From NCBI RefSeq assembly GCF_902506415.1, contig NZ_LR733275.1, positions 4,269,834 through 4,333,833 of the forward strand: 64,000 nt of DNA. Direction: 5' to 3'. Position 1 is the first letter of the stretch, and each line of letters starts with the position of its first letter. Origin of the DNA: Massilia sp. 9I (GTDB taxonomy: Bacteria; Pseudomonadota; Gammaproteobacteria; Burkholderiales; Burkholderiaceae_D). Under the pieces are notes generated by a model. It did not search any database. It was not told the DNA's origin and saw only the letters and a program-made list of their open reading frames with translations. Shown one piece after another: positions 43,946 to 52,918 of the stretch. The translations under genes and the position numbers were made by a program.

Positions 43946-45007
43946 TTACGGGCGTTGCAGCAGTTCCTGATGCGCGCTGCGCAACATTGCCTCGGTCTCT
44001 TCCCAGCCGATGCAGCCGTCGGTTACCGAGCAGCCGTACTTCAGCTGCGACAGGTCTTCCGGAATCGCCTGGCTGCCGCTGACGATGTTCGACTCGATCA
44101 TCACGCCCACCAGCGAGCGGTTGCCGTGCTTGATCTGCTGGATCACGTCCGACATCACCAAGGGCTGCAATTCCGGCTTCTTGTAGCTGTTGGCATGCGA
44201 GCAATCGACCACCAGGTTGGCCGGCAGCCCGGCCTTCTTCAGCGCCTGTTCCGCGATCGCCACCGACACCGAATCGTAGTTCGGACGGCCGCCGCCGCCG
44301 CGCAGCACCACGTGACCGTAGGCGTTGCCGCTGGTGCGCACGATCGAGACCGTGCCCTGGCCGTTGATGCCCAGGAAAGCGTGCGGGTTGGCCGAGGACA
44401 GCACCGCGTTCACCGCGATGCTGACGTCGCCGTCGGTGCCGTTCTTGAAACCGACCGGGGTCGACAGGCCGGAGGACATCTCGCGGTGGGTCTGCGATTC
44501 GGTGGTGCGTGCGCCGATCGCGGTCCAGGCGATCAGATCGCCCAGGTACTGCGGCGAGATCGGATCCAGCGCCTCGGTGGCGGTCGGCAGGCCCAGCTCG
44601 CAGACGTCGAGCAGGAAGCGCCGCGCGCGTTCCATGCCGACGTCGACGCGGAAGGAATCGTCCATGAACGGGTCGTTGATGTAGCCCTTCCAGCCGGTGG
44701 TGGTGCGCGGCTTCTCGAAATACACGCGCATCACCAGCACCATGGTATCGATCACCTCGGCCTGCAGCGCCTTGAGGCGGCGTGCATAGTCGAGGCCGGC
44801 TTCCGGATCGTGGATCGAGCAGGGCCCGACCACCACGAACAGGCGCTCGTCCTTGCGGTCCAGGATATTGCGCAGCGTCTCGCGGCCCCCCATCACAGTG
44901 GCAAAGGCGCGGTCCGACAGCGGCAGCGTGGCGTGGAGTTCCGTCGGCGTCGGCATCTCGGCGAACGAACTGACGTTGGTGTTTTCGATGGCTGGCGTGT
45001 TGATCAT
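43946..45007 (-). CDS. aroG: 3-deoxy-7-phosphoheptulonate (DAHP) synthase, class I
   Basis: 353 residues from [18 protein letters not shown]; the longer open frame runs antisense to ybiB and is rejected. Hallmarks are [18 protein letters not shown] (metal Cys), [43 protein letters not shown] and [11 protein letters not shown]. It condenses PEP and erythrose 4-phosphate, committing carbon to aromatic amino acids. [15 protein letters not shown] resembles AroF/AroH more than AroG, so the feedback effector cannot be stated and the symbol is provisional. Confidence 0.95.
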   Translation of the reverse strand: MINTPAIENTNVSSFAEMPTPTELHATLPLSDRAFATVMGGRETLRNILDRKDERLFVVVGPCSIHDPEAGLDYARRLKALQAEVIDTMVLVMRVYFEKPRTTTGWKGYINDPFMDDSFRVDVGMERARRFLLDVCELGLPTATEALDPISPQYLGDLIAWTAIGARTTESQTHREMSSGLSTPVGFKNGTDGDVSIAVNAVLSSANPHAFLGINGQGTVSIVRTSGNAYGHVVLRGGGGRPNYDSVSVAIAEQALKKAGLPANLVVDCSHANSYKKPELQPLVMSDVIQQIKHGNRSLVGVMIESNIVSGSQAIPEDLSQLKYGCSVTDGCIGWEETEAMLRSAHQELLQRP

Positions 45008-45127
45008 GATGCGATAGGTTCTGGAGGAACCATCCAGTGTAGACCGAAAATGCTGCACTTGCACAAGTGGCCGCCAAAAACTCACCGTGCGCTCACGACG
45101 CCCGCGCAGGCATTGTATGCTTGCGCC

Positions 45128-46087
45128 ATGGACAAGAATACCGAACGATTCGCCGCGGCCCCCTTCATCAAGGAGATCGGCCGCGGCGTGAAGGGTGCGC
45201 GCAGCATGTCGCGCGAGGATGCGCGTGCGCTGTATGCGGCCATGCTTGGCGGCAGGGTGTCCGACCTCGAGCTGGGCGCCATTCTGCTGGCAATGCGCAT
45301 CAAGGGCGAATCCGTGGACGAGCTGGCCGGCTTCATGGATGCTGCGGAAAGTTCGTTCGCGCCGCTGCCCAGCCCGCCGGGCGAATTCGCGCCGGTCCTG
45401 ATTCCGAGCTACAACGGCGCGCGCAAGCTGGCCAACCTGACTCCGCTGCTGGCGCTGCTGCTGGCGCGCGAGGGCGTCCCGACCCTGGTGCATGGCGTGC
45501 GCCACGATCCGGGCCGCATCACCACCAGCGAGATCCTGGCCGAACTCGGCCTGGCCGAGGCCGGCTCATCAAGCGACATCCTGGATGCCGCCGCCAACCG
45601 CCGGCCCGCCTTCATCCCGATCGAGCATCTGGCCCCGAGCCTGGCCCACATGCTGTCGCTGCGCCGCATCCTGGGCGTGCGCAATTCGACCCACACCCTG
45701 GTCAAGATCCTGCAGCCTTTCGAGGGCCCGGCGCTGCGCCTGGTCTCCTACACCCACCCGGAATACCTGGAGACCCTGGGCGAATACTTCATCACGGCCG
45801 CGCCGCCCCAGCGCGGCGACGCCTTCCTGATGCGCGGCACCGAAGGGGAGACCGTCGCCAACCCGCACCGCGCCCCGCGCATCGACTGGTTCCACGGCGG
45901 CCTGCGCACGCTGCTGGTGGAACGCGACGCGCCGACCGACCTGCTGGCCGAGGTGCCGGACGCGCGCGATGCGGCCACCACCGCTGCCTGGATCGCCGCC
46001 GCCCTGCGCGGCGAGGTGCCGATTCCGGCGCCGATCGCGGCCCAGGTCGCGCACTGCCTGCAGGTCGCGCGCGCCCTGCGCAGCTGA
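45128..46087 (+). CDS. ybiB: DNA-binding protein YbiB (TrpD2 family)
   Basis: 319 residues from MDKNTERFAAAPFIKEIGR. The fold is that of anthranilate phosphoribosyltransferase (MSREDARALYAAMLGGRVSDLELGAILLAMRIKGE at about 27-61), but the PRPP-binding motif is not conserved. YbiB/TrpD2 proteins bind nucleic acid non-specifically and are linked to the SOS response in E. coli. Divergent from aroG with a 120-base gap. Confidence 0.9.
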   Translation: MDKNTERFAAAPFIKEIGRGVKGARSMSREDARALYAAMLGGRVSDLELGAILLAMRIKGESVDELAGFMDAAESSFAPLPSPPGEFAPVLIPSYNGARKLANLTPLLALLLAREGVPTLVHGVRHDPGRITTSEILAELGLAEAGSSSDILDAAANRRPAFIPIEHLAPSLAHMLSLRRILGVRNSTHTLVKILQPFEGPALRLVSYTHPEYLETLGEYFITAAPPQRGDAFLMRGTEGETVANPHRAPRIDWFHGGLRTLLVERDAPTDLLAEVPDARDAATTAAWIAAALRGEVPIPAPIAAQVAHCLQVARALRS

Positions 46088-46092
46088 GCCCT

Positions 46093-46110
46093 GCCTGGCG
46101 CCCGCCAGGC
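46093..46110 (+). terminator. hairpin after ybiB
   Basis: GCCTGGC-GCCC-GCCAGGC perfect 7-bp stem, five bases after the ybiB stop, followed by CTTCTTCCTG (a broken T-tract). Probable terminator. Confidence 0.55.
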
Positions 46111-46565
46111 CTTCTTCCTGTCTCGAAAGCCATCCTTCGCGGTGGCTGCCGTGCTTTCAACACGGTTATCAACGTTGGATTGCAACAACATTTGGTTGTG
46201 ATAAACAAATGTTTATTGGTTTCGGAAGTTTTGTCATCTATGAAACCTTCCTGTCCCAAATTTGTCCCGATAAGCCATGAATCCACGTTATATGCACCGA
46301 AGTTCAGGTAATCGGTGTCTTTACATTTGTGTAGACAAGTAATGTATTAACAATTATTGACGAATTTGACAATGTTTTTCTTACTGTTGACTTACAGAAA
46401 CAGTGATTTTGCGCAAAACTCCGCTATTATTTTCTTGCAACATAGCAAAACGATACCGAACAAATGCCAGCAATGTTTCTGTCCTGTTATCGCTGACCTT
46501 GGGGTGTCGTCATAACGAATCGTCCGGCTCCATGCCGCTCCGTCCCATACTGAAGGAAGACCAGA
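46111..46565. promoter_or_regulatory. A/T-rich leader of the DUF4402 pilus operon
   Basis: About 455 bases, among the lowest-GC sequence in the window, between ybiB and the first pilin-like gene. Several TTGAC hexamers occur (about 46360-46390) and a TATTAT at about 46424, but none pairs at good spacing, so the promoter is not assigned. ATAAACAAATGTTTAT at about 46200-46215 is a near-perfect inverted repeat (ATAAACA/TGTTTAT) and could be an operator. No ORF with coding character. The Shine-Dalgarno of the pilin gene is AAGGAAGACCAG. Confidence 0.5.
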
Positions 46566-47108
46566 ATGACCAAGCATGCCCGCTTTACCAAGACCCATCT
46601 GACCCTCGCCGCGCTCGCGCTGGCAATGAGCGCCGCCGCCGGCAGCGCCATCGCCGCCCAGGCCAATGCCACCTCGACCAGCACCGTGGTGACCCCGATC
46701 GCGATCAGCAAGGCCAACGACCTCGGATTCGGCACCTTCGCGGCGGGCGCCTCGATCGGCACCGTCACCGTCAGCACCAACGGTACCCGCAGCAAGACCG
46801 GCGGCGTGACCCTGCTGACCGGCGGCACCGTCGGCGCCGCCAAGTTCGACGTCACCGGTAGCGGCACCATGACCTACTCGATCTCGTGGGCCGGGTCATC
46901 GACCACGCTGGTCTCGGGCACGGACAACATGACCTTCACCCGCGTCGCCGACCTGACCGGCGGCGGCGCCGTGACCGGCGACGTGTCCAGCGGCGCCCTG
47001 ACTGCGGGTGCGCAGTCGATCTATGTCGGCGGCGTGCTGGACGTGGCGATCAACCAGCCAGCCGGCAGCTACAGCGGCACGATCAGCGCTACCGTCGAGT
47101 ACAACTAA
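46566..47108 (+). CDS. DUF4402 pilin-like subunit A
   Basis: 180 residues. The signal peptide at about 1-30 ends AIAAQA. The mature part is a beta-rich, Gly/Ser/Thr-rich domain: ISKANDLGFGTFAAGASIGTVTVSTNG, then TLLTGGTVGAAKFDVTG, then QPAGSYSGTISATVEYN at the C-terminus. This matches the DUF4402 pattern (N-terminal L-x-FG-x-F and terminal G-x-Y-x-G-x2-x-V-x2-Y). DUF4402 proteins behave like major subunits of chaperone-usher fibres. First gene of a four-gene cluster. Confidence 0.88.
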   Translation: MTKHARFTKTHLTLAALALAMSAAAGSAIAAQANATSTSTVVTPIAISKANDLGFGTFAAGASIGTVTVSTNGTRSKTGGVTLLTGGTVGAAKFDVTGSGTMTYSISWAGSSTTLVSGTDNMTFTRVADLTGGGAVTGDVSSGALTAGAQSIYVGGVLDVAINQPAGSYSGTISATVEYN

Positions 47109-47135
47109 GCGCGGCCAGCGGCACTCCCTGGGACC

Positions 47136-47624
47136 ATGCAGGTGCGCCGCATCCCGCTACGTCTGCCCGCCAGCGCGATCGTGCTGGCGGCGCTGTTCGC
47201 GATCGGGCATGCGCATGCCCAGCAGATCGTGCTCACCAATACACGCGGCCTCGACTTCGGCAGCTTCGTCGCCAATACCGGCGGCACGGTCGTGCTCAGT
47301 CCGACCGGCGTACGCTCCCGTACCGGCGGGGTGGTGCTGCTGAATTCCCCGGGCGCGGGCCAGGCCGGTTTCAATGTCGGCAAGAGCAACGGCGGCGCCA
47401 CCAACAAGGCCGTCATCATCTCGACGCCCGCCAACGGCAGCGTCCGCCTCAGCAGCGGCGCCAACAGCATGGCCGTGAACACCTTTGTCACCAATCCCGC
47501 ATCGATCGCTTCGGTGCCGAACGGCGGTACCACCCTGGGGGTGGGCGCCACCCTGACCGTGGCGCCGAGCCAGCCCCCCGGCAATTACACCGGCACCTTT
47601 TCTTTGACCGTCAATTTCCAGTAG
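47136..47624 (+). CDS. DUF4402 pilin-like subunit B
   Basis: 162 residues; signal peptide ending AHA-QQ. The body follows subunit A: LTNTRGLDFGSFVANTGGTVVLSPTG, VLLNSPGAGQAGFNVG and PPGNYTGTFSLTVNFQ. It differs enough that it is not a recent duplicate. It could be a second structural subunit or a tip/initiator, since no larger adhesin is encoded nearby. It lies 27 bases after subunit A and 40 bases (or 10) before the chaperone. Confidence 0.87.
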   Translation: MQVRRIPLRLPASAIVLAALFAIGHAHAQQIVLTNTRGLDFGSFVANTGGTVVLSPTGVRSRTGGVVLLNSPGAGQAGFNVGKSNGGATNKAVIISTPANGSVRLSSGANSMAVNTFVTNPASIASVPNGGTTLGVGATLTVAPSQPPGNYTGTFSLTVNFQ

Positions 47625-47664
47625 GTCCATCACCATGTTTTCCCCGAGCTTCCTACCGGTTCCC

Positions 47665-48501
47665 ATGAGCCGTTTCCGCCTGCTGCTTTCCGCCACGCTC
47701 GCCATCGTGCTGCTGGTCTTGTGCTGGCCGGCCAAGGCGGAACTGATGCTGCACCCGACCCGCATCGTGTTCGACAAGAACCAGCGCGCGGCCCAGGTCG
47801 AGCTGATCAACAGCGGCAGCAAGCCGGCCAGTTACCGGATCTCGCTGGTCAACCGCCGCATGACGGACGCCGGCCAGTTCGAGCCGGCCGATACCGCGCT
47901 CGAAGGCGAGCGCTTCGCCGACAGCATGCTGCGTTATTCGCCGCGCCAGGTGACGCTGCAGCCGGGCACCGCCCAGACCGTGCGCATCATGCTGCGCAAA
48001 CCGGCTGACCTGGCCGAGGGGGAATACCGTTCGCACCTGCTGTTCGACAAGCTGCCGGACACGGATGCCAGCACCAGCATCGAGAGCCGCGGCGCCGAGG
48101 GCGGCCAGATCGGCGTGCAGCTGAATGCCCTGGTCGGCGCCTCGATGCCGATCATCGTGCGGCACGGTAATGTCGGCGCCACGGTCAGCCTGGCCGGGCT
48201 GGCACTGCAGAAGGACGCCGCCAAGCGTCCCGTGCTGGCCCTGCGCTTCGAGCGCGAGGGCACGAGCTCGGTGTACGGCGACGTCAGCGTCACCTACACC
48301 GCGCGCGACGGCAAGCCCGTGTCGCTGGCGCAGGCCGGCGGCATCGCCGTGTATACCCCCAACCGTGTGCGCCAGGCCGCGCTGCCGCTGGAGCTGCCGA
48401 AGGGCATGCAACTGTCCGGCGGCACGATCGAGGTGGTCTACCGCGACCGTCCGGAAGCGGGCGGCAAGCTGCTGGCCCAGGCCAGCCTGAATCTGCCCTG
48501 A
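47665..48501 (+). CDS. periplasmic pilus chaperone (PapD-like)
   Basis: 278 residues from MSRFRLLLSATLAIVLLVLC; an in-frame ATG at 47635 would add ten residues before the signal peptide. After the signal come two Ig-like domains: LMLHPTRIVFDKNQRAAQVELINSGSKPASYRI (first strand, about residues 27-60), LRYSPRQVTLQPGTAQTVRIMLRKP (G1 strand region) and a second domain with VYTPNRVRQAALPLELPKG. It would donate a strand to DUF4402 subunits and carry them to the usher. The family-level call is firm; subclass is uncertain. Confidence 0.87.
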   Translation: MSRFRLLLSATLAIVLLVLCWPAKAELMLHPTRIVFDKNQRAAQVELINSGSKPASYRISLVNRRMTDAGQFEPADTALEGERFADSMLRYSPRQVTLQPGTAQTVRIMLRKPADLAEGEYRSHLLFDKLPDTDASTSIESRGAEGGQIGVQLNALVGASMPIIVRHGNVGATVSLAGLALQKDAAKRPVLALRFEREGTSSVYGDVSVTYTARDGKPVSLAQAGGIAVYTPNRVRQAALPLELPKGMQLSGGTIEVVYRDRPEAGGKLLAQASLNLP

Positions 48502-48577
48502 TCTGCTATCGCAACACTTATATTCTGAGCAATAATTGTGTTGCCGGAATTTACCGGCAACATGGGTTTTCGCGCGC

Positions 48578-51190
48578 ATGCAGGTCATTCGGACAGGTTT
48601 CTTCCTAGCGGGTTTGATGGCGCTGCCGGCTTCGACGCCGGCGGTGGCGGCGCCCATGCCGGCGTCGGAAACCAACCTGGTCCTGCTCGAAGTCCGGCTC
48701 GGCAACCAGCTGCTGTCCGATGCCGTCAATGGCTACGAGATCGGGCGCGACGTCTACCTGCCGCTGGGCGAAATGGCGCGCCTGCTGACCCTGGCCATCC
48801 GCGTGACGCCAGGGGAGGGCAGGGCCAGCGGCTACATCCTGAGCGAAGAGCGCGGCTTCAGCCTCGACGTGCCGGGACGCGTCGTCGAGATCGCCGGCAG
48901 GAAGGAAGAGCTCGACCGCGCGCAGTTCAAGCTGCAGTCCGATGAAATCTACGTGGCGAGCAAGCTGCTGGCGCGCCTGCTGCCGGTCGACCTCGAGCTC
49001 GACATGCCGAACCTCGCCCTCAAGGTGCGCCCGCGCGAACAGCTGCCGCTGCAAGCCAGGCTGGCGCGGCGCGAGCGCGGCGGCATGCCGGGCACACCGG
49101 GCGGTTACCAGGACCCCGGTTACCCGCGCCTGTCGATCCCCTATCGGGTGATGGACGTACCCTTCGTGGACCAGACCTTCGGCCTGTCGACCAGCAAGAC
49201 CGATGGCCGCAAACAGACCGAAGTCAATTACACCGCTTACCTGACGGCCGACCTGCTCGGTATGGAAGCGGCCCTGTATGCCAGCCACAACCGCCATGAT
49301 CCTTCGCGCGGCCTGCGCCTGACGCTGGGGCGCAACGACCCGGAGGCCGGCCTGCTCGGCCCCCTGCGGGCGCGCACCGCCCTGTTCGGCAGCGTGCCGC
49401 TGCCGGGCGTGCCCAACATCTCGGTCAGCAGCCCCACCGGCAACGGCGTCCTGGTCAGCAACCGCCCGCTCAACCAGCCGACCAGCTTCGACCGCCACAC
49501 CCTGCAAGGGCCGCTGCCGCCGGGCTGGGATGTCGAGCTGTTCTACAACGAGGCCCTGGTCGGCTTCCAGCAGTCGCGCCCGGACGGCAAGTACAGCTTC
49601 GAGGACATGCCGCTGGCCTATGGACCCAACGAATTCCGGCTGGTCTTCCACGGCCCGCTGGGCCAGCTGCGCGTGGAACGCCAGAGCTTCCTGCTGGAAG
49701 ATGCCGCGGTGCCGCGCGGCGCCCTGTACTACGATGCCGGCCTTCAGCGCGACCTGCTGGGGCGCGAGCGCGCGCTGGCCCAGTTCGAATGGGGTGTGAG
49801 CGATCGCATCAACGCAACCGGCGGCTGGCAGCGCGTGCCGCTATTCGACGGCACCCACCGCAACTACGCCAACCTGGGCTTGCGCGGCTACTGGAACGGC
49901 CTGATTGCCACCGCCGATGCCGTCAAGGCGCAGGACGGCGGCAGCCTGGCGCAGCTGGGCCTGAAGACTCGCATCGGCAAGGTCTCGCTGTCGGCCACCC
50001 GCGCCCAGCTGGACAAGTTCCAAAGCGAATTCTTCACCCAGGTGGCCGACCCGGTGAAGGTGCGCGACGAGCTGCGCGCCGAAGGCGTGGTGGCGGGCGG
50101 CAGCCAGTACTTCCCGGTGGCGCTGCAGGTACGGCACGACCGCCTGGCCTCCGGCACCCGCAATATCGAGGTGCAGGGACGTGTCTCGGCCTACCGCGAC
50201 GGCATCGCGCTGACGAATGGCTTGCGCTGGGCCAGGCTGGGCACGGAAGAGATCGCGGACGGCCAGTTCCAGGTGAGCCGGCGCGTGGCCGGCGTGGGCG
50301 TCAGCGGACAGTTGCAGTACACGATCGCACCGGAGCTTGCGTTGGGCAGCGCGGCCGTGTCGGCGGACTATGCGATGAACGACGGCTACCTGCTCAACCT
50401 CGGCCTGATGCGCAGCTTCCAGGACCGCGAACTGCGCGCCTTCGGCGGCGTCAACAAGAGCCTCGGCAGCTACGGCCTGGGCATCAACGGCTTCTACTCG
50501 AACCGCCACGACTACGGCCTGGGCCTGCAGTTCTTCATGGCGATGGGCCTGGAGCCGCGCAGCCGCCGCCTGATGACGGATGCCCAGCCGATGGCCGCCA
50601 TGGGCGCGGCCTCGATCCACGTCTTCCTCGACAAGGACCTGAACGGCGTCATGGATGGCGCGGACGAAGCGATTCCCGGCGCCGGTTTCATCGTCAACGG
50701 CGCCAACTACGCGGTGCGCACCGATGCCGGCGGCGTCGCTTATCTCTCACGCCTGCCGACGCACCAGAACACCGACATCGGCCTGGATCCGAACACGCTC
50801 GAGGACCCGCAATGGCAGCCGCGCGTGCCGGGCGTGCGCATCGTGCCGCGGCCGGGCAAGGTCAGCCAGCTGGAGTTCGCGGTCAACGTGACCGGCGAGG
50901 TGGATGGCACCACTTACCTGTATGCCGACGGCAAGCGCAAGGCGATCGGGGATTTGAAGCTGGAGCTGGTGGATGCCTCGCGCAAGGTGGTGGCCAGCAT
51001 GAGCAGTGCGGCGGATGGCTACTTCGTCATTAACGGGATATTCCCGGGGGAGTACTTCCTGCGGGTGTCGCCGGAGCAGCTCAAGCGCCTGGGGCTGACG
51101 GATACGGGGATGCACATCATCACGATCGCCAGGGATGGGACGGTGCTCAACGGGCGCGACCTCGATGTGAGGACGGCGGACGGGGGCTAG
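48578..51190 (+). CDS. atypical outer-membrane usher with C-terminal beta-sandwich domain
   Basis: 870 residues from MQVIRTGFFLAGLMALPAS, a signal peptide. An earlier TTG start (48536) is less likely, and no strong Shine-Dalgarno is visible. The middle part is repetitive and beta-barrel-like (residues about 200-700: NYTAYLTADLLGMEAALYASH, QFEWGVSDRINATGGWQ, SADYAMNDGYLLNLGLM). The last 180 residues hold a calcium-type DKDLNGVMDGADEAIPGAGF loop and an SdrD/CarboxypepD-like beta-sandwich, characteristic of DUF4402-linked ushers. It is the export channel of the cluster. Identification rests on context and domain style. Confidence 0.82.
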   Translation: MQVIRTGFFLAGLMALPASTPAVAAPMPASETNLVLLEVRLGNQLLSDAVNGYEIGRDVYLPLGEMARLLTLAIRVTPGEGRASGYILSEERGFSLDVPGRVVEIAGRKEELDRAQFKLQSDEIYVASKLLARLLPVDLELDMPNLALKVRPREQLPLQARLARRERGGMPGTPGGYQDPGYPRLSIPYRVMDVPFVDQTFGLSTSKTDGRKQTEVNYTAYLTADLLGMEAALYASHNRHDPSRGLRLTLGRNDPEAGLLGPLRARTALFGSVPLPGVPNISVSSPTGNGVLVSNRPLNQPTSFDRHTLQGPLPPGWDVELFYNEALVGFQQSRPDGKYSFEDMPLAYGPNEFRLVFHGPLGQLRVERQSFLLEDAAVPRGALYYDAGLQRDLLGRERALAQFEWGVSDRINATGGWQRVPLFDGTHRNYANLGLRGYWNGLIATADAVKAQDGGSLAQLGLKTRIGKVSLSATRAQLDKFQSEFFTQVADPVKVRDELRAEGVVAGGSQYFPVALQVRHDRLASGTRNIEVQGRVSAYRDGIALTNGLRWARLGTEEIADGQFQVSRRVAGVGVSGQLQYTIAPELALGSAAVSADYAMNDGYLLNLGLMRSFQDRELRAFGGVNKSLGSYGLGINGFYSNRHDYGLGLQFFMAMGLEPRSRRLMTDAQPMAAMGAASIHVFLDKDLNGVMDGADEAIPGAGFIVNGANYAVRTDAGGVAYLSRLPTHQNTDIGLDPNTLEDPQWQPRVPGVRIVPRPGKVSQLEFAVNVTGEVDGTTYLYADGKRKAIGDLKLELVDASRKVVASMSSAADGYFVINGIFPGEYFLRVSPEQLKRLGLTDTGMHIITIARDGTVLNGRDLDVRTADGG

Positions 51191-51254
51191 CTTTCCTCGA
51201 TACCCCTGAACCATATACAATGGCCGGTTTGGCGATTCGGGAACACGCTCAAGC

Positions 51255-52466
51255 ATGGCAAAACAATACGATGTAGCGGTCATCGGCGCAGGCGCCGCCG
51301 GCATGATGTGTGCGGCCATTGCCGCCCAGCGCGGCAAGCGCGTGGTGCTGCTCGACCATGCCACGCGCCTCGCGGAGAAGATCCGCATCTCCGGCGGCGG
51401 ACGCTGTAACTTCACCAATATTGGCGCCGGCCCCGCCAACTTCCTGTCGCAGAACCCGAATTTCTGCCGCAGCGCGCTGTCGCGCTACACGCCGCAGGAC
51501 TTCCTCGGCCTGGTGAAGAAATACCGCATCGCTTACCACGAGAAGCACAAGGGCCAGCTGTTCTGCGACGATTCGTCCGAGCAGATCATTCAGATGCTGC
51601 GCGCCGAATGCGCTGCGGGCGAGGTCAGCTGGCGCATGCCCTGCAAGATCGGCAGCATCGAAAAAAGCGAGACGGGTTTCCACATCACGGCGGAAGGCGG
51701 CGACATCGCCTGCGACAGCGTGGTGATCGCTACTGGCGGCCTGTCGATCCCGAAGATCGGCGCCACCGACCTTGGCTACCGCATCGCGAAGCAGTTCGAC
51801 CTGCAAATCGTCGAGCCGCGCCCCGGCCTGGTGCCGCTCACCTTCGACGGCCCGAGCTGGGAAGCCTTTGCGCCGCTGGCCGGCATCGCGCTGGAAGTGG
51901 AAGTGAGCACCGGCGGCGGCAAGGGCAAGAATAAAACCCAACGCGGCCACTTCCGCGAAGACCTGCTGTTCACCCACCGCGGCCTGTCGGGTCCGGCGAT
52001 CCTGCAGATCTCGAGCTACTGGGAACCGGGCACGCCGATCGTGCTCGACCTGTTGCCGGAGATGGACGTGGCCGAGGAACTGATTTCATCGAAGACCACG
52101 GTCAAGAAGCAGCTCGGCAACGTGCTGTCCCAGTGGCTGCCGGCGCGCCTGGCCGACGGTCTGCTGGTGGCCAACGGTTTTGCGCCGGACATGCGCCTGG
52201 CCGACATGGCCGACGCCAAGCTGCGCAAGCTGGGCGACGCCATCAACCGCTGGGCGATTGTCCCGACCGGTTCGGAAGGGTACAAGAAGGCCGAGGTGAC
52301 CCTGGGCGGCGTCGATACGCGCGAACTGTCGCAGCAGACCATGATGGCCAATAAAGTGCCGGGCCTGTACTTCATCGGCGAAACGGTGGACGTGACGGGC
52401 TGGCTGGGCGGCTACAACTTCCAGTGGGCCTGGGCCTCGGGCTACGCGGCCGGCACCAGCGTATAA
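51255..52466 (+). CDS. HI0933-like NAD(P)/FAD-dependent oxidoreductase
   Basis: 403 residues. FAD-binding Rossmann motif VAVIGAGAAGMMCA at the N-terminus, then EKIRISGGGRCNFTN, VVIATGGLSIPKIGATDLGY, RGLSGPAILQIS and the C-terminal IGETVDVTGWLGGYNFQWAWASG. These define the YhiN/HI0933 family. It is a soluble flavoprotein, possibly reducing tRNA- or cell-envelope-linked substrates, with the reaction unassigned. It lies 64 bases after the usher but is a widespread housekeeping-type gene, so it is probably unrelated to pili. Confidence 0.92.
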   Translation: MAKQYDVAVIGAGAAGMMCAAIAAQRGKRVVLLDHATRLAEKIRISGGGRCNFTNIGAGPANFLSQNPNFCRSALSRYTPQDFLGLVKKYRIAYHEKHKGQLFCDDSSEQIIQMLRAECAAGEVSWRMPCKIGSIEKSETGFHITAEGGDIACDSVVIATGGLSIPKIGATDLGYRIAKQFDLQIVEPRPGLVPLTFDGPSWEAFAPLAGIALEVEVSTGGGKGKNKTQRGHFREDLLFTHRGLSGPAILQISSYWEPGTPIVLDLLPEMDVAEELISSKTTVKKQLGNVLSQWLPARLADGLLVANGFAPDMRLADMADAKLRKLGDAINRWAIVPTGSEGYKKAEVTLGGVDTRELSQQTMMANKVPGLYFIGETVDVTGWLGGYNFQWAWASGYAAGTSV

Positions 52467-52501
52467 GCTGTGTAGCAATTGTGGGACACGTTGTTAAAAG
52501 C

Positions 52502-52530
52502 TTCCACTGATCCGCAAATAGTGCTACACT
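52502..52530 (+). promoter_or_regulatory. sigma-70 promoter of the rpsU operon
   Basis: TTCCAC, 17-base spacer, TACACT, 36 bases ahead of the rpsU start. This is the expected position for the macromolecular synthesis operon promoter. Confidence 0.6.
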
Positions 52531-52565
52531 TTCGTTCTTCCTAAATCCAACGGTTTCATTTTTAC

Positions 52566-52778
52566 ATGACCACTATCCGCCTTAAAGAAAACGAGCCGTT
52601 CGAAGTCGCTATGCGTCGCTTCAAGCGCACTATCGAAAAAACCGGTCTGCTGACCGAACTGCGCGCTCGCGAGTTTTACGAAAAGCCAACTGCAGAGCGC
52701 AAGCGCAAGCTGGCCGCCGCAGTGAAGCGTCACTACAAGCGCATCCGCAGCCAGCAGCTGCCGAAGAAGCTGTACTAA
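52566..52778 (+). CDS. rpsU: 30S ribosomal protein S21
   Basis: 70 residues, very basic: [20 protein letters not shown] through [10 protein letters not shown]. Normal length and conserved throughout. S21 sits near the anti-Shine-Dalgarno on the small subunit and aids initiation. First gene of rpsU-yqeY-dnaG-rpoD. Codon use is less GC-extreme than in neighbours, as usual for highly expressed ribosomal genes. Confidence 0.98.
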   Translation: MTTIRLKENEPFEVAMRRFKRTIEKTGLLTELRAREFYEKPTAERKRKLAAAVKRHYKRIRSQQLPKKLY

Positions 52779-52918
52779 TCTGACTGCATCCACGGCTTGG
52801 TCCGGCGACAGCACTGTCCCGGCGAGTCGCTGAGCGTCCGCAAGCCCGCTCCGGTTGTTACCGCGGCGGGTTTTGTCGTTTTTAACTTTAAACTTTTGTT
52901 CCACTGCACGGAGAAGCC

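Noticed and set aside
43946..45505. 519-codon minus-strand extension of aroG
   Set aside because: The extension is antisense to ybiB; the family start at 45007 gives normal length.
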